A DNA stretch of 48,022 nt from Pseudomonadota bacterium (GTDB lineage: Bacteria > Pseudomonadota > Gammaproteobacteria > Steroidobacterales > Steroidobacteraceae), in contig JAEWLQ010000061.1 of NCBI GenBank assembly GCA_023457495.1, positions 1 to 48,022 of the forward strand, in the 5' to 3' direction. Positions 16,168 through 24,547 of this stretch are shown in pieces. The notes under the pieces were generated by a model. The model was not told the origin of the DNA, did not search any database, and saw only the letters and a list, made by a program, of their open reading frames with translations. Numbering within the stretch: the first letter of the stretch is position 1; each line of letters opens with the position of its first letter. The position numbers were made by a program, and so were the translations under genes.

Positions 16168-17181
16168 TCAGCCGGCTGGCAGGCTGGGCATCTTGGCCGG
16201 CGCGCCCGGCACTTCGCGCACCAGCCGGGGCACCAGGTAGCCCGAAACCCGGTTGCCGAGCTGGCGAACCAGGTCCTGGGCGCGCCGCTCCTCGACGTCG
16301 AAATGGGCGGTGCCGCGGACCCGGTCGGGCAGGTGCAGGTAATAAGGCAAGACGCCCGCGTCGATGAGCGCGCCCGACAGGCGCTCCAGGGTATCCACGT
16401 CGTCGTTCACGCCCGCCAGCAGCACCGACTGGTTGAGCAGCGTCACCCCCGCGCCGCGCAGCCTGAGACAGGCGGCGCGCACCTCGGCGTCGATCTCGTT
16501 CGGATGATTCGCGTGGATGACCACGACGGTGGGTAGTTCGATGCCGCGCAACCAGGCGATCAGCCCGTCATCGACGCGCGAGGGCAACACCACCGGCTGA
16601 CGGGTATGCACGCGGATGCGGCGCACGTGAGGAATCGCCCGGAGCGCGTTCGTCAGGGACGCGAGGCGCGCGTCGCTCAGCGACAGCGGATCGCCGCCGC
16701 TCAGGATCACTTCTTCTATGTCTGCATCCGCCGCGATGGCCGCGAGCGCGGCGCCCCAGCGTCCCGGCGTCGCGTCCTCCGCCGCCTGTTCCGCGACCTG
16801 CCCGGCGTAGGGAAACTCGCGCCGGAAGCAGTAGCGGCAATGGACCGCGCAGGCCTGCGTCGTGATGAGCAGCGCACGCCCGCGGTATTTCTGCAGCAGG
16901 TTCGGCGCGCGCACCGCCGCGGCCTCGTGCAGCGGATCGGACACGAAGCCCGCCACTTCCAGGGTCTCGTTGGCGACCGGCAGCACCTGGCGCAGCAGCG
17001 GATCGTTGATGTCGCCGCGGCGCATGCGCGCGACGTAGCCGCGTGGCACCCGCAGTGCGAACGTCCCGGCCGCCGCGCGCGCCGGCGCGAGCAGCGCGGC
17101 ATCGAGGCCGAGCTCGGCGATCAGTTCTTCCGGCTTGGTGATGGCGCGGGACAAGTCCCGCTGCCAGGCGGCCTGCGTCAT
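16168..17181 (-). CDS. epmB: EF-P (R)-beta-lysylation lysine 2,3-aminomutase EpmB
   Basis: 337 aa radical-SAM enzyme that converts L-lysine to (R)-beta-lysine for attachment to elongation factor P by EpmA. The iron-sulphur ligands C111, C115 and C118 sit in CAVHCRYCFRRE. GDPLSL, HTRQPVVLPSRV and NQSVLLAGVNDD are typical of the KamA/EpmB family, and the short length without the clostridial KamA C-terminal extension indicates EpmB. Neither efp nor epmA is in view. Its ATG is only 2 bases after the stop of the DUF1080 lipoprotein gene, so the two are probably co-transcribed, an unusual partner. Confidence 0.93.
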   Translation of the reverse strand: MTQAAWQRDLSRAITKPEELIAELGLDAALLAPARAAAGTFALRVPRGYVARMRRGDINDPLLRQVLPVANETLEVAGFVSDPLHEAAAVRAPNLLQKYRGRALLITTQACAVHCRYCFRREFPYAGQVAEQAAEDATPGRWGAALAAIAADADIEEVILSGGDPLSLSDARLASLTNALRAIPHVRRIRVHTRQPVVLPSRVDDGLIAWLRGIELPTVVVIHANHPNEIDAEVRAACLRLRGAGVTLLNQSVLLAGVNDDVDTLERLSGALIDAGVLPYYLHLPDRVRGTAHFDVEERRAQDLVRQLGNRVSGYLVPRLVREVPGAPAKMPSLPAG

Positions 17182-17183
17182 GT

Positions 17184-17960
17184 CTATCTTTCCAGCGACT
17201 TGATCTGGATGTTGCGGAACCAGATGGGCTGGCTCTCCGCCTGCAGCGCGATGTGCCCGAACGACAGTTGCAGCGGGGCGCCCGCCGCGAGCAGCCGCGC
17301 CGCGTCCTCATCCGTCGGGTCGAGCTGCGGGCGCTGATACCGCATGACTTCGACTCCGTTGATCCGCTGGATGATTTCGTCGTTGCCGCGCACTTCGATT
17401 TCGGCCCGCACCCACTGCCCGAGCGGTGACAGCTTCGCGGTCGAATCGATGATGTGGTCGGTGACCAGCTTGCCGCCGCGCTCGAGGTTCGTGCCAGGGG
17501 AAACGGCGTTACCGGTCTGTGACCCGGCGGTCGTGCCGACGGCGAGGAACTGGAATTCCATGCTGACGGGAAATCCCTGCTCGAGCCGCAGGCTCAACGG
17601 CGATTGCGCGTGCACCATGACGCCGCTGTTCAGCTTGGCCCACGGCGGCGCATCGGCGACCGCGCTGCCCGTGAACCTGTACTCGAGCCGCAGGATGTAG
17701 CGCGAATACGGCAGGTTCGTATAGAGGTGTCCGAAACGGTTTTCGAACTTCGCATACTTGTCGTAGCTGACCTTGATGACGCCGTCCTCGACGCGGAACG
17801 TGTCGGCGTAGTTCTCGCCCAGCGGGTGCTTGCTGATCTTGGGCGTCCAGCCGGTGAGGTCCTTGCCGTTGAACAGTGGGCGCCATCCGTCGTCGGCGCG
17901 CGCCAGGCACCCGGCCAGGCTGAGCGCCAGTGCCAGGATCGAGACAGATGTGCGTGGCAT
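17184..17960 (-). CDS. DUF1080 (3-keto-disaccharide hydrolase-type) lipoprotein
   Basis: 258 aa. Lipobox LAGC gives acylated Cys18. The mature protein is a concanavalin-like jelly roll of DUF1080, with WRPLFNGKDLTGWTPK near the N-terminus and a C-terminal QPIWFRNIQIKSL. These are the usual first and last family motifs. DUF1080 proteins include 3-keto-glycoside hydrolases and carbohydrate-binding surface proteins. GGAGG lies 8 bases before the chosen ATG; the frame extends 20 codons further without a ribosome site. The last codon before the stop is the rare AGA. Confidence 0.85.
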   Translation of the reverse strand: MPRTSVSILALALSLAGCLARADDGWRPLFNGKDLTGWTPKISKHPLGENYADTFRVEDGVIKVSYDKYAKFENRFGHLYTNLPYSRYILRLEYRFTGSAVADAPPWAKLNSGVMVHAQSPLSLRLEQGFPVSMEFQFLAVGTTAGSQTGNAVSPGTNLERGGKLVTDHIIDSTAKLSPLGQWVRAEIEVRGNDEIIQRINGVEVMRYQRPQLDPTDEDAARLLAAGAPLQLSFGHIALQAESQPIWFRNIQIKSLER

Positions 17961-18096
17961 TCGGCCGACCTCCAGTGATTGCCGGGCGCGGAGTATTTCA
18001 GGAAGCCGATGTGAGACCAAGGTGCCATGGCCGCTTTCAGGCCGCCGTTCCTATCCTGCCGCCCGCGCGCGTCTTTTTGACGCCAAGGAGCGGATC

Positions 18097-18672
18097 ATGA
18101 GAAGCGCAATCCTGTTTCTGGTCACCACTCTCGCCCTCACCGGCACCGCCGCCGCGGGCGATCCCTACGCCGACACTATCGAGCTGTTCAAGAACGCCGG
18201 CCAGAGCGCGGAGTTCTTCGACAAGAGTTATGGCTACGCCGTCTTCCCGACCATCGGCAAGGCCGGCTTCGTCGTCGGTGGCGCGCACGGCAAGGGCCAC
18301 GTCTACGATCACGACAAATACGTCGGCGATGCCAAGGTGACCAAGCTCAGCGTGGGATTCCAGGCGGGCGGCCAGGCATACAGCCAGATCGTGTTCTTCG
18401 AGGACAAACGCGCCTTCGACGAATTCACCAGCGGCAACTTCGAATTCGGGGCTGGCGTGAATGCCGTGGCCATCACCGCCTCCGCGGGCGCCGAGGCCGG
18501 AACCACCGGCACCTCGGCGGGCGCGGCCGGCGGCAAGAAGGACGCGACCACCGTGGGCAAGTACTACAAGGGCATGGCGGTCTTCACCATCGTCAAGGGC
18601 GGCGCGATGTACGAGGCGTCGGTGGCGGGCCAGAAGTACGACTACAAGCCGCTTGCGAAGGCAAAGACCTGA
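18097..18672 (+). CDS. secreted SYLF/YSC84-domain lipid-binding protein
   Basis: 191 aa. Signal peptide ends TAAA-GD. The SYLF domain is clear: FFDKSYGYAVFPTIGKAGFVVGGAHGKGHVY, then KLSVGFQAGGQAYSQIVFFED and a C-terminal KGGAMYEASVAGQKYDY. An Ala/Gly/Thr-rich insert near residues 130-150 replaces the usual short loop. SYLF domains bind phosphoinositides in eukaryotes; bacterial secreted members are of unknown role. AAGGAG stands 6 bases before the ATG. A DUF3313 lipoprotein gene follows after one base, so they form an operon. Confidence 0.87.
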   Translation: MRSAILFLVTTLALTGTAAAGDPYADTIELFKNAGQSAEFFDKSYGYAVFPTIGKAGFVVGGAHGKGHVYDHDKYVGDAKVTKLSVGFQAGGQAYSQIVFFEDKRAFDEFTSGNFEFGAGVNAVAITASAGAEAGTTGTSAGAAGGKKDATTVGKYYKGMAVFTIVKGGAMYEASVAGQKYDYKPLAKAKT

Positions 18673-18673
18673 G

Positions 18674-19339
18674 ATGCGCGCGCGTGGCGTGAGATGGATC
18701 GCGGCGCTGGCCGCGGCGAGCTTCGCGGCCTGCACCCAGGTCGTCCCGAAGCAGGAGAAATCGGATGACGGCCTGGTGCGCGTGACGCGGCCGCAGGTCG
18801 ACACCCTGTTCGTCGCGCCCGGCACGTCGCTCGAGAAGTACCGCAAGGTCCTGATCGACGACGTCGAGGTGACCTTCCGCAGCGGCTGGCAGACCCAGCC
18901 CGGCGTGACCGCCGCCGACATCGCGCGCATCCGCCAGCGCGCGGCCGACGGGTTTCGCGCGGTGTTCGCGAGCGAGCTCGAGGACAAGGGCGGCTATCCC
19001 GTGGTCGAGCAGCCCGGGCCCGACGTGCTGCGCGTCACGGCGGCCATCCTGAACCTGAACGTCACGACGCCCACGTCGCCGAGCGCGGACGCGGAGCGCA
19101 CCTTCAATGTCTCGGCCAGCGACATGACGCTGCGCGCCGAGCTGCACGACTCACAGAGCGGCGCGCTGCTGGCGCGCGCGCTCGATCACAGCATGGGCCG
19201 CGAGACCGGCGACCTGCGCGTGGTGAGCCAGGCGAGCAACGTCAACGAAGGCGCGCAGGCGTTCGAGTTGTGGGCGCGCCTGCTGCGCAATGCGCTCGAC
19301 GCCGCGAAATCCGCCCCGCCGCCGCCCGCCACTAACTAG
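18674..19339 (+). CDS. DUF3313 outer-membrane lipoprotein
   Basis: 221 aa. Lipobox FAAC gives acylated Cys20. DUF3313 features follow: LEKYRKVLIDDVEVTF near residues 55-70, a helical segment AADGFRAVFASELE, then the beta-rich DVLRVTAAILNLNVT and AELHDSQSGALLARALDH. Function in the family is unknown; paralogues are found with other envelope stress lipoproteins. ATG is one base after the SYLF stop. The gene ends in CTAACTAG, one of the recurring motifs described under findings. Confidence 0.85.
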   Translation: MRARGVRWIAALAAASFAACTQVVPKQEKSDDGLVRVTRPQVDTLFVAPGTSLEKYRKVLIDDVEVTFRSGWQTQPGVTAADIARIRQRAADGFRAVFASELEDKGGYPVVEQPGPDVLRVTAAILNLNVTTPTSPSADAERTFNVSASDMTLRAELHDSQSGALLARALDHSMGRETGDLRVVSQASNVNEGAQAFELWARLLRNALDAAKSAPPPPATN

Positions 19340-19476
19340 TCAATTCCGCTCGCGAACGATCGCGAAGCGCCGCGTCGCCGCCGGGCGTCACCCGTTGACG
19401 CAGTGAACACGGACAGGCGGCGGGACATCGGGCCAGACAAGCCCCTCCCCATCGGGAATCACTTATGGACAGCGCG

Positions 19477-19490
19477 TGATGCGCGCGTCA
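19477..19490. promoter_or_regulatory. near-palindrome upstream of GH5 gene
   Basis: TGATGCGCGCGTCA is symmetric except for one base pair and lies 54 bases before the ATG. Candidate operator for carbohydrate control; no regulator is identified. Confidence 0.3.
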
Positions 19491-19544
19491 TTTATTGGCC
19501 GTCGACAGGGAGAAGTCGTCTAACAACACGGAAGGAACCGCATC

Positions 19545-22250
19545 ATGGCTCGTTCATTGAAGAACCTGTTCTGGTGCTGCGCGGTCCTGGTCCTGGCATT
19601 CGGCCACGCGCCGGATGCGCTCGCGCAGTCGCCCAGCTGCACCGTCACGTACTCCTGGCCCACGTGGGTCGGAGGCAACGGCTTCGGCGCCAACCTCGTC
19701 ATCACCAACAACGGTCCATCCATCACCAATGGCTGGACGCTCACGTTCAATTTCCCCAACGGACAGCGCCTGCAGAGCGGCTGGCCCGTCTCCTTCACGC
19801 AGCCGTCGGGAAGCTCGCTGGTCACCGTCGCGTCGAACGCGGAGTGGAACCAGAGCATCCTGAACGGCCAGAGCTTCACCGTCGGATTCAATGGCACATT
19901 CAGCGGCGCCAACAATCCACCCGCGTCGTTCACGCTGAACGGCACGGTGTGCGGCGCGCCGCCGAACAACACCCCGCCGACCGTGACGGTGACCGCGCCG
20001 ACCAGCGGGCAGTCCATCGCGAACACGGTGACGAGCTCCGCGCTCACGGCGAACGCGAGCGATACCGGCGGTGTACAGCGCGTCGAGTTCCGCATCGACG
20101 GCACTCTCGTCGCCAGCGACACGACCGCGCCCTACGCCACCACCTTCAATCCCTCGACGCTATCCGTCGGCAATCACACGGCGCAGGCGACGGCGTTCGA
20201 CAACGGCTCGCCGGCGTTGAGCGCCAGCCACTCCGTGACGTTCTCCGTGACCGGCGGCGGCAACAACACGCCCCCGACGGTGACGCTGACCGCGCCCACC
20301 AGCAACCAGCAGTTCCCCTCCGGAACGACCAGCGTGAACCTCGCGGCGACCGCGACCGACAACAGCGGCGTGCAACGCGTCGAGTTCCGCGTCGATGGCG
20401 CGCTGGTCAACACCGACACGAGCTCGCCGTACGCCTTCACGGCGACCGGCCTCGGAGCCGGATCGCATACCGCCTCGGCGACCGCATTCGACAACGGCAG
20501 TCCGCAGTTGAGCGCGGTCTCGACCGTGTCATTCTCGATCGGCACGCCGCCTACCCCGTCGATCAGCTTCACGCCCGCGACCCTGTCGATCGCCGGTGGA
20601 CAGAGCGGCACCTCGTCGGTGCGCCTGAGCGCCGCGCCGTCGGGCACCGTCACCGTCGCGATCGCGCGCACCGGCAGCTCGGAGATCTCGCACTCGCCGA
20701 CCAGCGTGCAGCTCACCGGCAGCAACTGGAGCACTGGCGTCAACGTCACGTTCACCGCCGCCACCGGGACGTCCGCGGCGAGCTCGACGTTCACCGGCAC
20801 GGCCTCCGGCTACACCTCCGGTTCCGTGGTCGTCAGCCGCGCCACGGCGGTGAACGCGCTGTTCCGCGTGAACTCGCAGGGCCGTATCACCAAGAACGGC
20901 GCGTTGTTCCCGGTGCGCTGCGGCTCATGGTTCGGACTCGAGGGGCGCCACGAGCCCTCGAACGACCCGGTGAATCCCGGCGGCGCCGCGATGGAGCAAT
21001 ACGTCGGCAACACGTCCTGGGCCAACGGCGGCCAGGGCACCGGCCGCACGATCGCGCAGACCATGCAGGAGATCTCCGGCATGGGCATCAACGTGATCCG
21101 CTTGCCGCTCGTGCCGCAGACGCTGAACCCGAACGATCCGCAGGGCACGGGCAGCGTGCTCAAGAATCATTCGTCGGTGCGCATCGCCAATTCGCGGCTC
21201 GCGCTCGAGACGATGATCCGCGCGGCGGATGCGGCGAACATCGAGGTCATGCTCGACGTGCACTCCTGCTCCAACTACGTGGGCTGGAGAAAGGGTCGCC
21301 TCGACGCGCGTCCGCCGTGGGCCGACGCGGATCGCGACAACTACGACTTCAAGCGCGAGAACTACTCGTGCGCCGCGACCGACAATCCGCCGACGGTGAC
21401 CACCACGCATCCGTACAACGCGACGCTGTGGCTCGACAACCTGCGCACGCTCGCGGGCCTCTCCGCGTCGCTCGGTGTGGACAACATCATCGGCATCGAC
21501 ATCTACAACGAGCCACACGACTACACCTGGGCCGACTGGAAATCGCTGACCGAGCAGGCGTACGCCGCGATCAATGCGCTGAACCCCAACGTGCTGCTGT
21601 TCGTGGAAGGCATCTCCAGCAAGGCGAATGCCCAGGACGGCACTCCCGCCACCACCACGGCCGTGCCGCATGGCAACGCGGCCACCGTTCCGAACTGGGG
21701 CGAGAACCTGTTCCAGGCGGGCGGCGATCCGCCGAACGTGCCGCGCGACCGGCTCGTGTGGTCGCCGCACACGTATGGCCCGTCGGTGTTCGTGCAGTCG
21801 AGCTTCATGGATCCGGCACAGTCGCAGTGCGCGGGACTCGAAGGCGATGCGGCCGGCGACGCCGACTGCAACATCGTCATCAACCCGACGTTGCTGCGCT
21901 CCGGCTGGGAGGAGCACTTCGGCTATCTCAAGCAGCAGAACTACGCGATCGTCGTCGGTGAGTTCGGCGGCAACCTCGACTGGCCGCTGGGCCAGGCCAG
22001 CATCCGCGACCGCAACCGATGGAGCCACATCACGCCGGGTGTCGACGGGCAGTGGCAGGACGCCTTCATCGACTACATGGTCGAGAAGGGCATCGAAGGC
22101 TGTTACTGGTCCATCAATCCGGAATCCGGCGACACGGCCGGCTGGTACGGCCATGCCTACGATCCGATCAGCAATGAGTCGGGTTGGGGCGAGTGGCGCG
22201 CGTTCGACCAGCGCAAGACGAATTTGCTGAACAGGCTCTGGGGGAGATAA
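19545..22250 (+). CDS. secreted GH5 cellulase-type enzyme with CBM2 and Ig modules
   Basis: 901 aa. Signal peptide 1-27. CBM2 cellulose-binding module 30-138, with flanking C32 and C136 to be joined. Two homologous Ig-like repeats follow at about 141-236 and 239-334, both carrying GVQRVEFR(I/V)DG and ATAFDNGSP. A third beta module covers about 335-438, then the GH5 domain covers 440-901. The acid/base is E656 in IYNEPH and the nucleophile is E806 in VVGEFGG. It should cut beta-1,4-glucan outside the cell, anchored to cellulose through CBM2. GGAAGGAA precedes the ATG. It is monocistronic, with a terminator downstream. Confidence 0.92.
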   Translation: MARSLKNLFWCCAVLVLAFGHAPDALAQSPSCTVTYSWPTWVGGNGFGANLVITNNGPSITNGWTLTFNFPNGQRLQSGWPVSFTQPSGSSLVTVASNAEWNQSILNGQSFTVGFNGTFSGANNPPASFTLNGTVCGAPPNNTPPTVTVTAPTSGQSIANTVTSSALTANASDTGGVQRVEFRIDGTLVASDTTAPYATTFNPSTLSVGNHTAQATAFDNGSPALSASHSVTFSVTGGGNNTPPTVTLTAPTSNQQFPSGTTSVNLAATATDNSGVQRVEFRVDGALVNTDTSSPYAFTATGLGAGSHTASATAFDNGSPQLSAVSTVSFSIGTPPTPSISFTPATLSIAGGQSGTSSVRLSAAPSGTVTVAIARTGSSEISHSPTSVQLTGSNWSTGVNVTFTAATGTSAASSTFTGTASGYTSGSVVVSRATAVNALFRVNSQGRITKNGALFPVRCGSWFGLEGRHEPSNDPVNPGGAAMEQYVGNTSWANGGQGTGRTIAQTMQEISGMGINVIRLPLVPQTLNPNDPQGTGSVLKNHSSVRIANSRLALETMIRAADAANIEVMLDVHSCSNYVGWRKGRLDARPPWADADRDNYDFKRENYSCAATDNPPTVTTTHPYNATLWLDNLRTLAGLSASLGVDNIIGIDIYNEPHDYTWADWKSLTEQAYAAINALNPNVLLFVEGISSKANAQDGTPATTTAVPHGNAATVPNWGENLFQAGGDPPNVPRDRLVWSPHTYGPSVFVQSSFMDPAQSQCAGLEGDAAGDADCNIVINPTLLRSGWEEHFGYLKQQNYAIVVGEFGGNLDWPLGQASIRDRNRWSHITPGVDGQWQDAFIDYMVEKGIEGCYWSINPESGDTAGWYGHAYDPISNESGWGEWRAFDQRKTNLLNRLWGR

Positions 22251-22277
22251 CCCGACTCCGCATCGCGGCGTCTTTGC

Positions 22278-22314
22278 GGCCGGGACGGGCGTTCTGCCTC
22301 TCCCGGCCCTTTTT
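22278..22314 (+). terminator. intrinsic terminator after GH5 gene
   Basis: GGCCGGGA (22278-22285) pairs with TCCCGGCC (22301-22308), followed by C and TTTTT (22310-22314). It ends the GH5 transcript and lies 10 bases before the stop of the convergent otsA gene. Confidence 0.8.
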
Positions 22315-22323
22315 CTTCAGTAG

Positions 22324-23706
22324 CTAGGCAGCGAGAACGCCGCGCAGGTCGTCGAGCGCGCCGACGAAGCGTCCGTGCCAGCGGCTCATGCCGTTCGCGC
22401 GCAGCGCCGACACCATCGACTCGTGGCGCTCGCGCCGCTCGCCGAGCGGCATGGTGAGCGCCTGCTGGATCGCATGCGCGACGCCTTGACTGTCGTACGG
22501 GTTCACCAGCACGGCGCTGCCGAGCTCGCGGGCCGCGCCCGCGAACGTCGACAACACGAGTACGCCGGGATCGGCCGGATCCTGGGCGGCGACGAACTCC
22601 TTCGCGACGAGATTCATGCCATCGCGCACCGGCGTCACGATGCCGATGAGCGCGCACCTCAGGAATCCCATGAGCGTGTCGCGCGGAAAGTTGCGGTTGA
22701 GATAACGGATCGGCGTCCAGTCGGGCTCCGCGAAACGGCCGTTGGCCCGCCCGGTCACCTGCTCGAGCTCGCGCCGGATCTCCGAGTACGCACGGACATC
22801 GGTGCGCGACAACGGCGCGATCTGCATGAAGGTGACGCGATTGCGGTTCTCCGGATGTTCTTCGAGGAAGCGTTCGTACGCCCGGAAGCGCTGCACGAGA
22901 CCCTTGCTGTAGTCGAGGCGATCGACGCCGACCATCAGGCGCCGGCCTGACAACCCGGCGACCATCTTGCGACACTCCTCGAGCTGGATCGCATCGGCGG
23001 CCTGCGCCTGTATCACATCGACATCCACGCCGATGGGACAGACCAGCGTCAGGACCCGGCGATCGGTGAGCACGATCGCCGCATCGGTGATCTCGGCCTC
23101 CGGCCACACGTCTTTCACGGCGGCGCGGAATGCGTCGAGATCGACGCGTGTCTGGAAACCGATCAGGTCGTATGCCAGGAGGTCACGCAACAACTCGGCG
23201 AACACCGGCAGCACCCGCAGCACCTCGGTGCCGGGAAACGGGATGTGCAGGAAAAAGCCCATGGGGTGCCGCGCTCCCGCATCGCGCAGCTTCTGCGCGA
23301 GCGGGATCAGGTGGTAGTCATGCACCCAGATCACGTCATCCGCCGTGAGCAAGGGCCCGAGCTCGCTGGCGAACCGGTAGTTGGCGCGGTGATAGGCCGC
23401 GTACTGCGTATCGGAGTAGCGAAAGTCGTTGATGAAACAGTGAAACAGCGGCCAGAGCACCGAGTTGGAGAATCCCAGGTAGTAGTCCCGGTACTCGATC
23501 TCTTCCATCGCCGTGGTCGCGTAGTCGACGTTTCCGCGGCGCTCGAGGGCCGGCGGGGCAATGACGTTCGTCGTCTCGCCGCTCCAGCCGAACCACAAGC
23601 CGCCGCGACTCTGCATGGCGGCGAGCAGCCCGACCGCGAGACCCCCCGGCGAGGCGCCGCGTGTCGGCACCGAAACCCGGTTCGAAACCGCGACCAGCCT
23701 GCTCAC
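22324..23706 (-). CDS. otsA: trehalose-6-phosphate synthase (GT20)
   Basis: 460 aa. Makes trehalose-6-phosphate from UDP-glucose and glucose-6-phosphate. Family motifs: VSNRV at the N-terminus, GGLAVGL, WVHDYHLIPLA, HIPFPGTEVLRVLP, VDRLDYSKGL and the C-terminal KEFVAA plus DPADPGVLVLS. Starts at GTG whose last three bases with the next A overlap the otsB stop (GTGA); an ATG in frame 11 codons upstream lies within otsB and gives an extra non-homologous N-terminus. The stop lies 10 bases beyond the GH5 terminator. Coupled translation with otsB gives balanced synthesis. Confidence 0.94.
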   Translation of the reverse strand: MSRLVAVSNRVSVPTRGASPGGLAVGLLAAMQSRGGLWFGWSGETTNVIAPPALERRGNVDYATTAMEEIEYRDYYLGFSNSVLWPLFHCFINDFRYSDTQYAAYHRANYRFASELGPLLTADDVIWVHDYHLIPLAQKLRDAGARHPMGFFLHIPFPGTEVLRVLPVFAELLRDLLAYDLIGFQTRVDLDAFRAAVKDVWPEAEITDAAIVLTDRRVLTLVCPIGVDVDVIQAQAADAIQLEECRKMVAGLSGRRLMVGVDRLDYSKGLVQRFRAYERFLEEHPENRNRVTFMQIAPLSRTDVRAYSEIRRELEQVTGRANGRFAEPDWTPIRYLNRNFPRDTLMGFLRCALIGIVTPVRDGMNLVAKEFVAAQDPADPGVLVLSTFAGAARELGSAVLVNPYDSQGVAHAIQQALTMPLGERRERHESMVSALRANGMSRWHGRFVGALDDLRGVLAA

Positions 23707-24443
23707 ATGGCTCTGCGCAACAGGAACGATTCGAGCCACCGCCGCACCGCGGCGGGATTCGGCAGGCGCCAGTCGGTGGCGACGCGCTGACCCACGCCGA
23801 TCGCCATGCCCTTGTAGCGCCGGATCGCGGCGAAGCCGTCCTGGTCCGTCGTGTCGTCACCGATGAAGATCGGGAAACGTCCCGAGAACGGCGACTCCTG
23901 CATGAACGCCTCGATCGCCGTGGCCTTGGTGTGGGTCGAGGGCTTGAGCTCGATGACGTGGTCGCCGTCGAACAGCTCGTAGCTCGCCGGCAGCGCATTC
24001 ATGAAGCGTTGCAGGATCGCGCGCAGGGATCCCTCGAGATGCGGGGCACGGCGGTAATGCAGCGCGGCGGCGCATCCCTTGTCCTCCACGAGCACGCCGT
24101 CGAGCGCCGCGACCGGGGAACGAATGCGCTCGAGGAAGTCGCGCAGGCCAGCGCCGCGGAAGGCGGGACGCAGCCACTTCCCCTCCGAGTCGCGCCGCTC
24201 GCAGCCGTGCACGCCCGCCGCCGCGAAATACAGCGGCTCGAACAACTCGTCGATGTCGGAGATCGAGCGGCCGCTCACGAAGGCGACCGCGCCATCGCAG
24301 ATGCGGTCGAGCTGGCGGAGCAACGCGCGCAGCGGCTCGTCGACGCGCACCGAATCCGGCGTGGAAGCGAAGTCGAGCAAGGTGCCATCGATATCCAGGA
24401 ACAGGCAGCAGCGGCCGGCTGCGGGCAGGGGCGGCGGGATCAT
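23703..24443 (-). CDS. otsB: trehalose-6-phosphate phosphatase
   Basis: 246 aa HAD-family phosphatase that releases trehalose. Motif I is FLDIDGTLLDF (nucleophile D17, acid D19), motif II SGRS near residue 57, a Lys in THTKATAI, and motif IV GDDTTDQDGF. Length is typical. It is first in the otsBA pair, so the phosphatase precedes the synthase. The ATG has TACAAT five bases upstream and no good ribosome site. The 104-base gap to chrA is AT-rich and must hold divergent promoters. Trehalose here suits osmotic or desiccation protection. Confidence 0.93.
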   Translation of the reverse strand: MIPPPLPAAGRCCLFLDIDGTLLDFASTPDSVRVDEPLRALLRQLDRICDGAVAFVSGRSISDIDELFEPLYFAAAGVHGCERRDSEGKWLRPAFRGAGLRDFLERIRSPVAALDGVLVEDKGCAAALHYRRAPHLEGSLRAILQRFMNALPASYELFDGDHVIELKPSTHTKATAIEAFMQESPFSGRFPIFIGDDTTDQDGFAAIRRYKGMAIGVGQRVATDWRLPNPAAVRRWLESFLLRRAM

Positions 24444-24535
24444 TGATTCATTGTACGAAATGATTGCTAGTCATGAACTATTGACTTTGCATAAGAGCGC
24501 GGTACGTCACGGCCGAATACGCACCGTCGCTGCGG

Positions 24536-24541
24536 TATTCT
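24536..24541 (+). promoter_or_regulatory. possible -10 for leaderless chrA
   Basis: TATTCT ends 6 bases before the chrA ATG and no Shine-Dalgarno sequence is visible. This spacing would make the first transcribed base about the A of the start codon. The -35 is not recognisable. Confidence 0.3.
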
Positions 24542-24547
24542 CGCCAC

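Noticed and set aside
19403..21961. 852-codon frame overlapping the GH5 gene
   Set aside because: Same strand, other frame; Arg/His/Gln-rich and without any family signature, while the GH5 frame shows full domains and catalytic residues.
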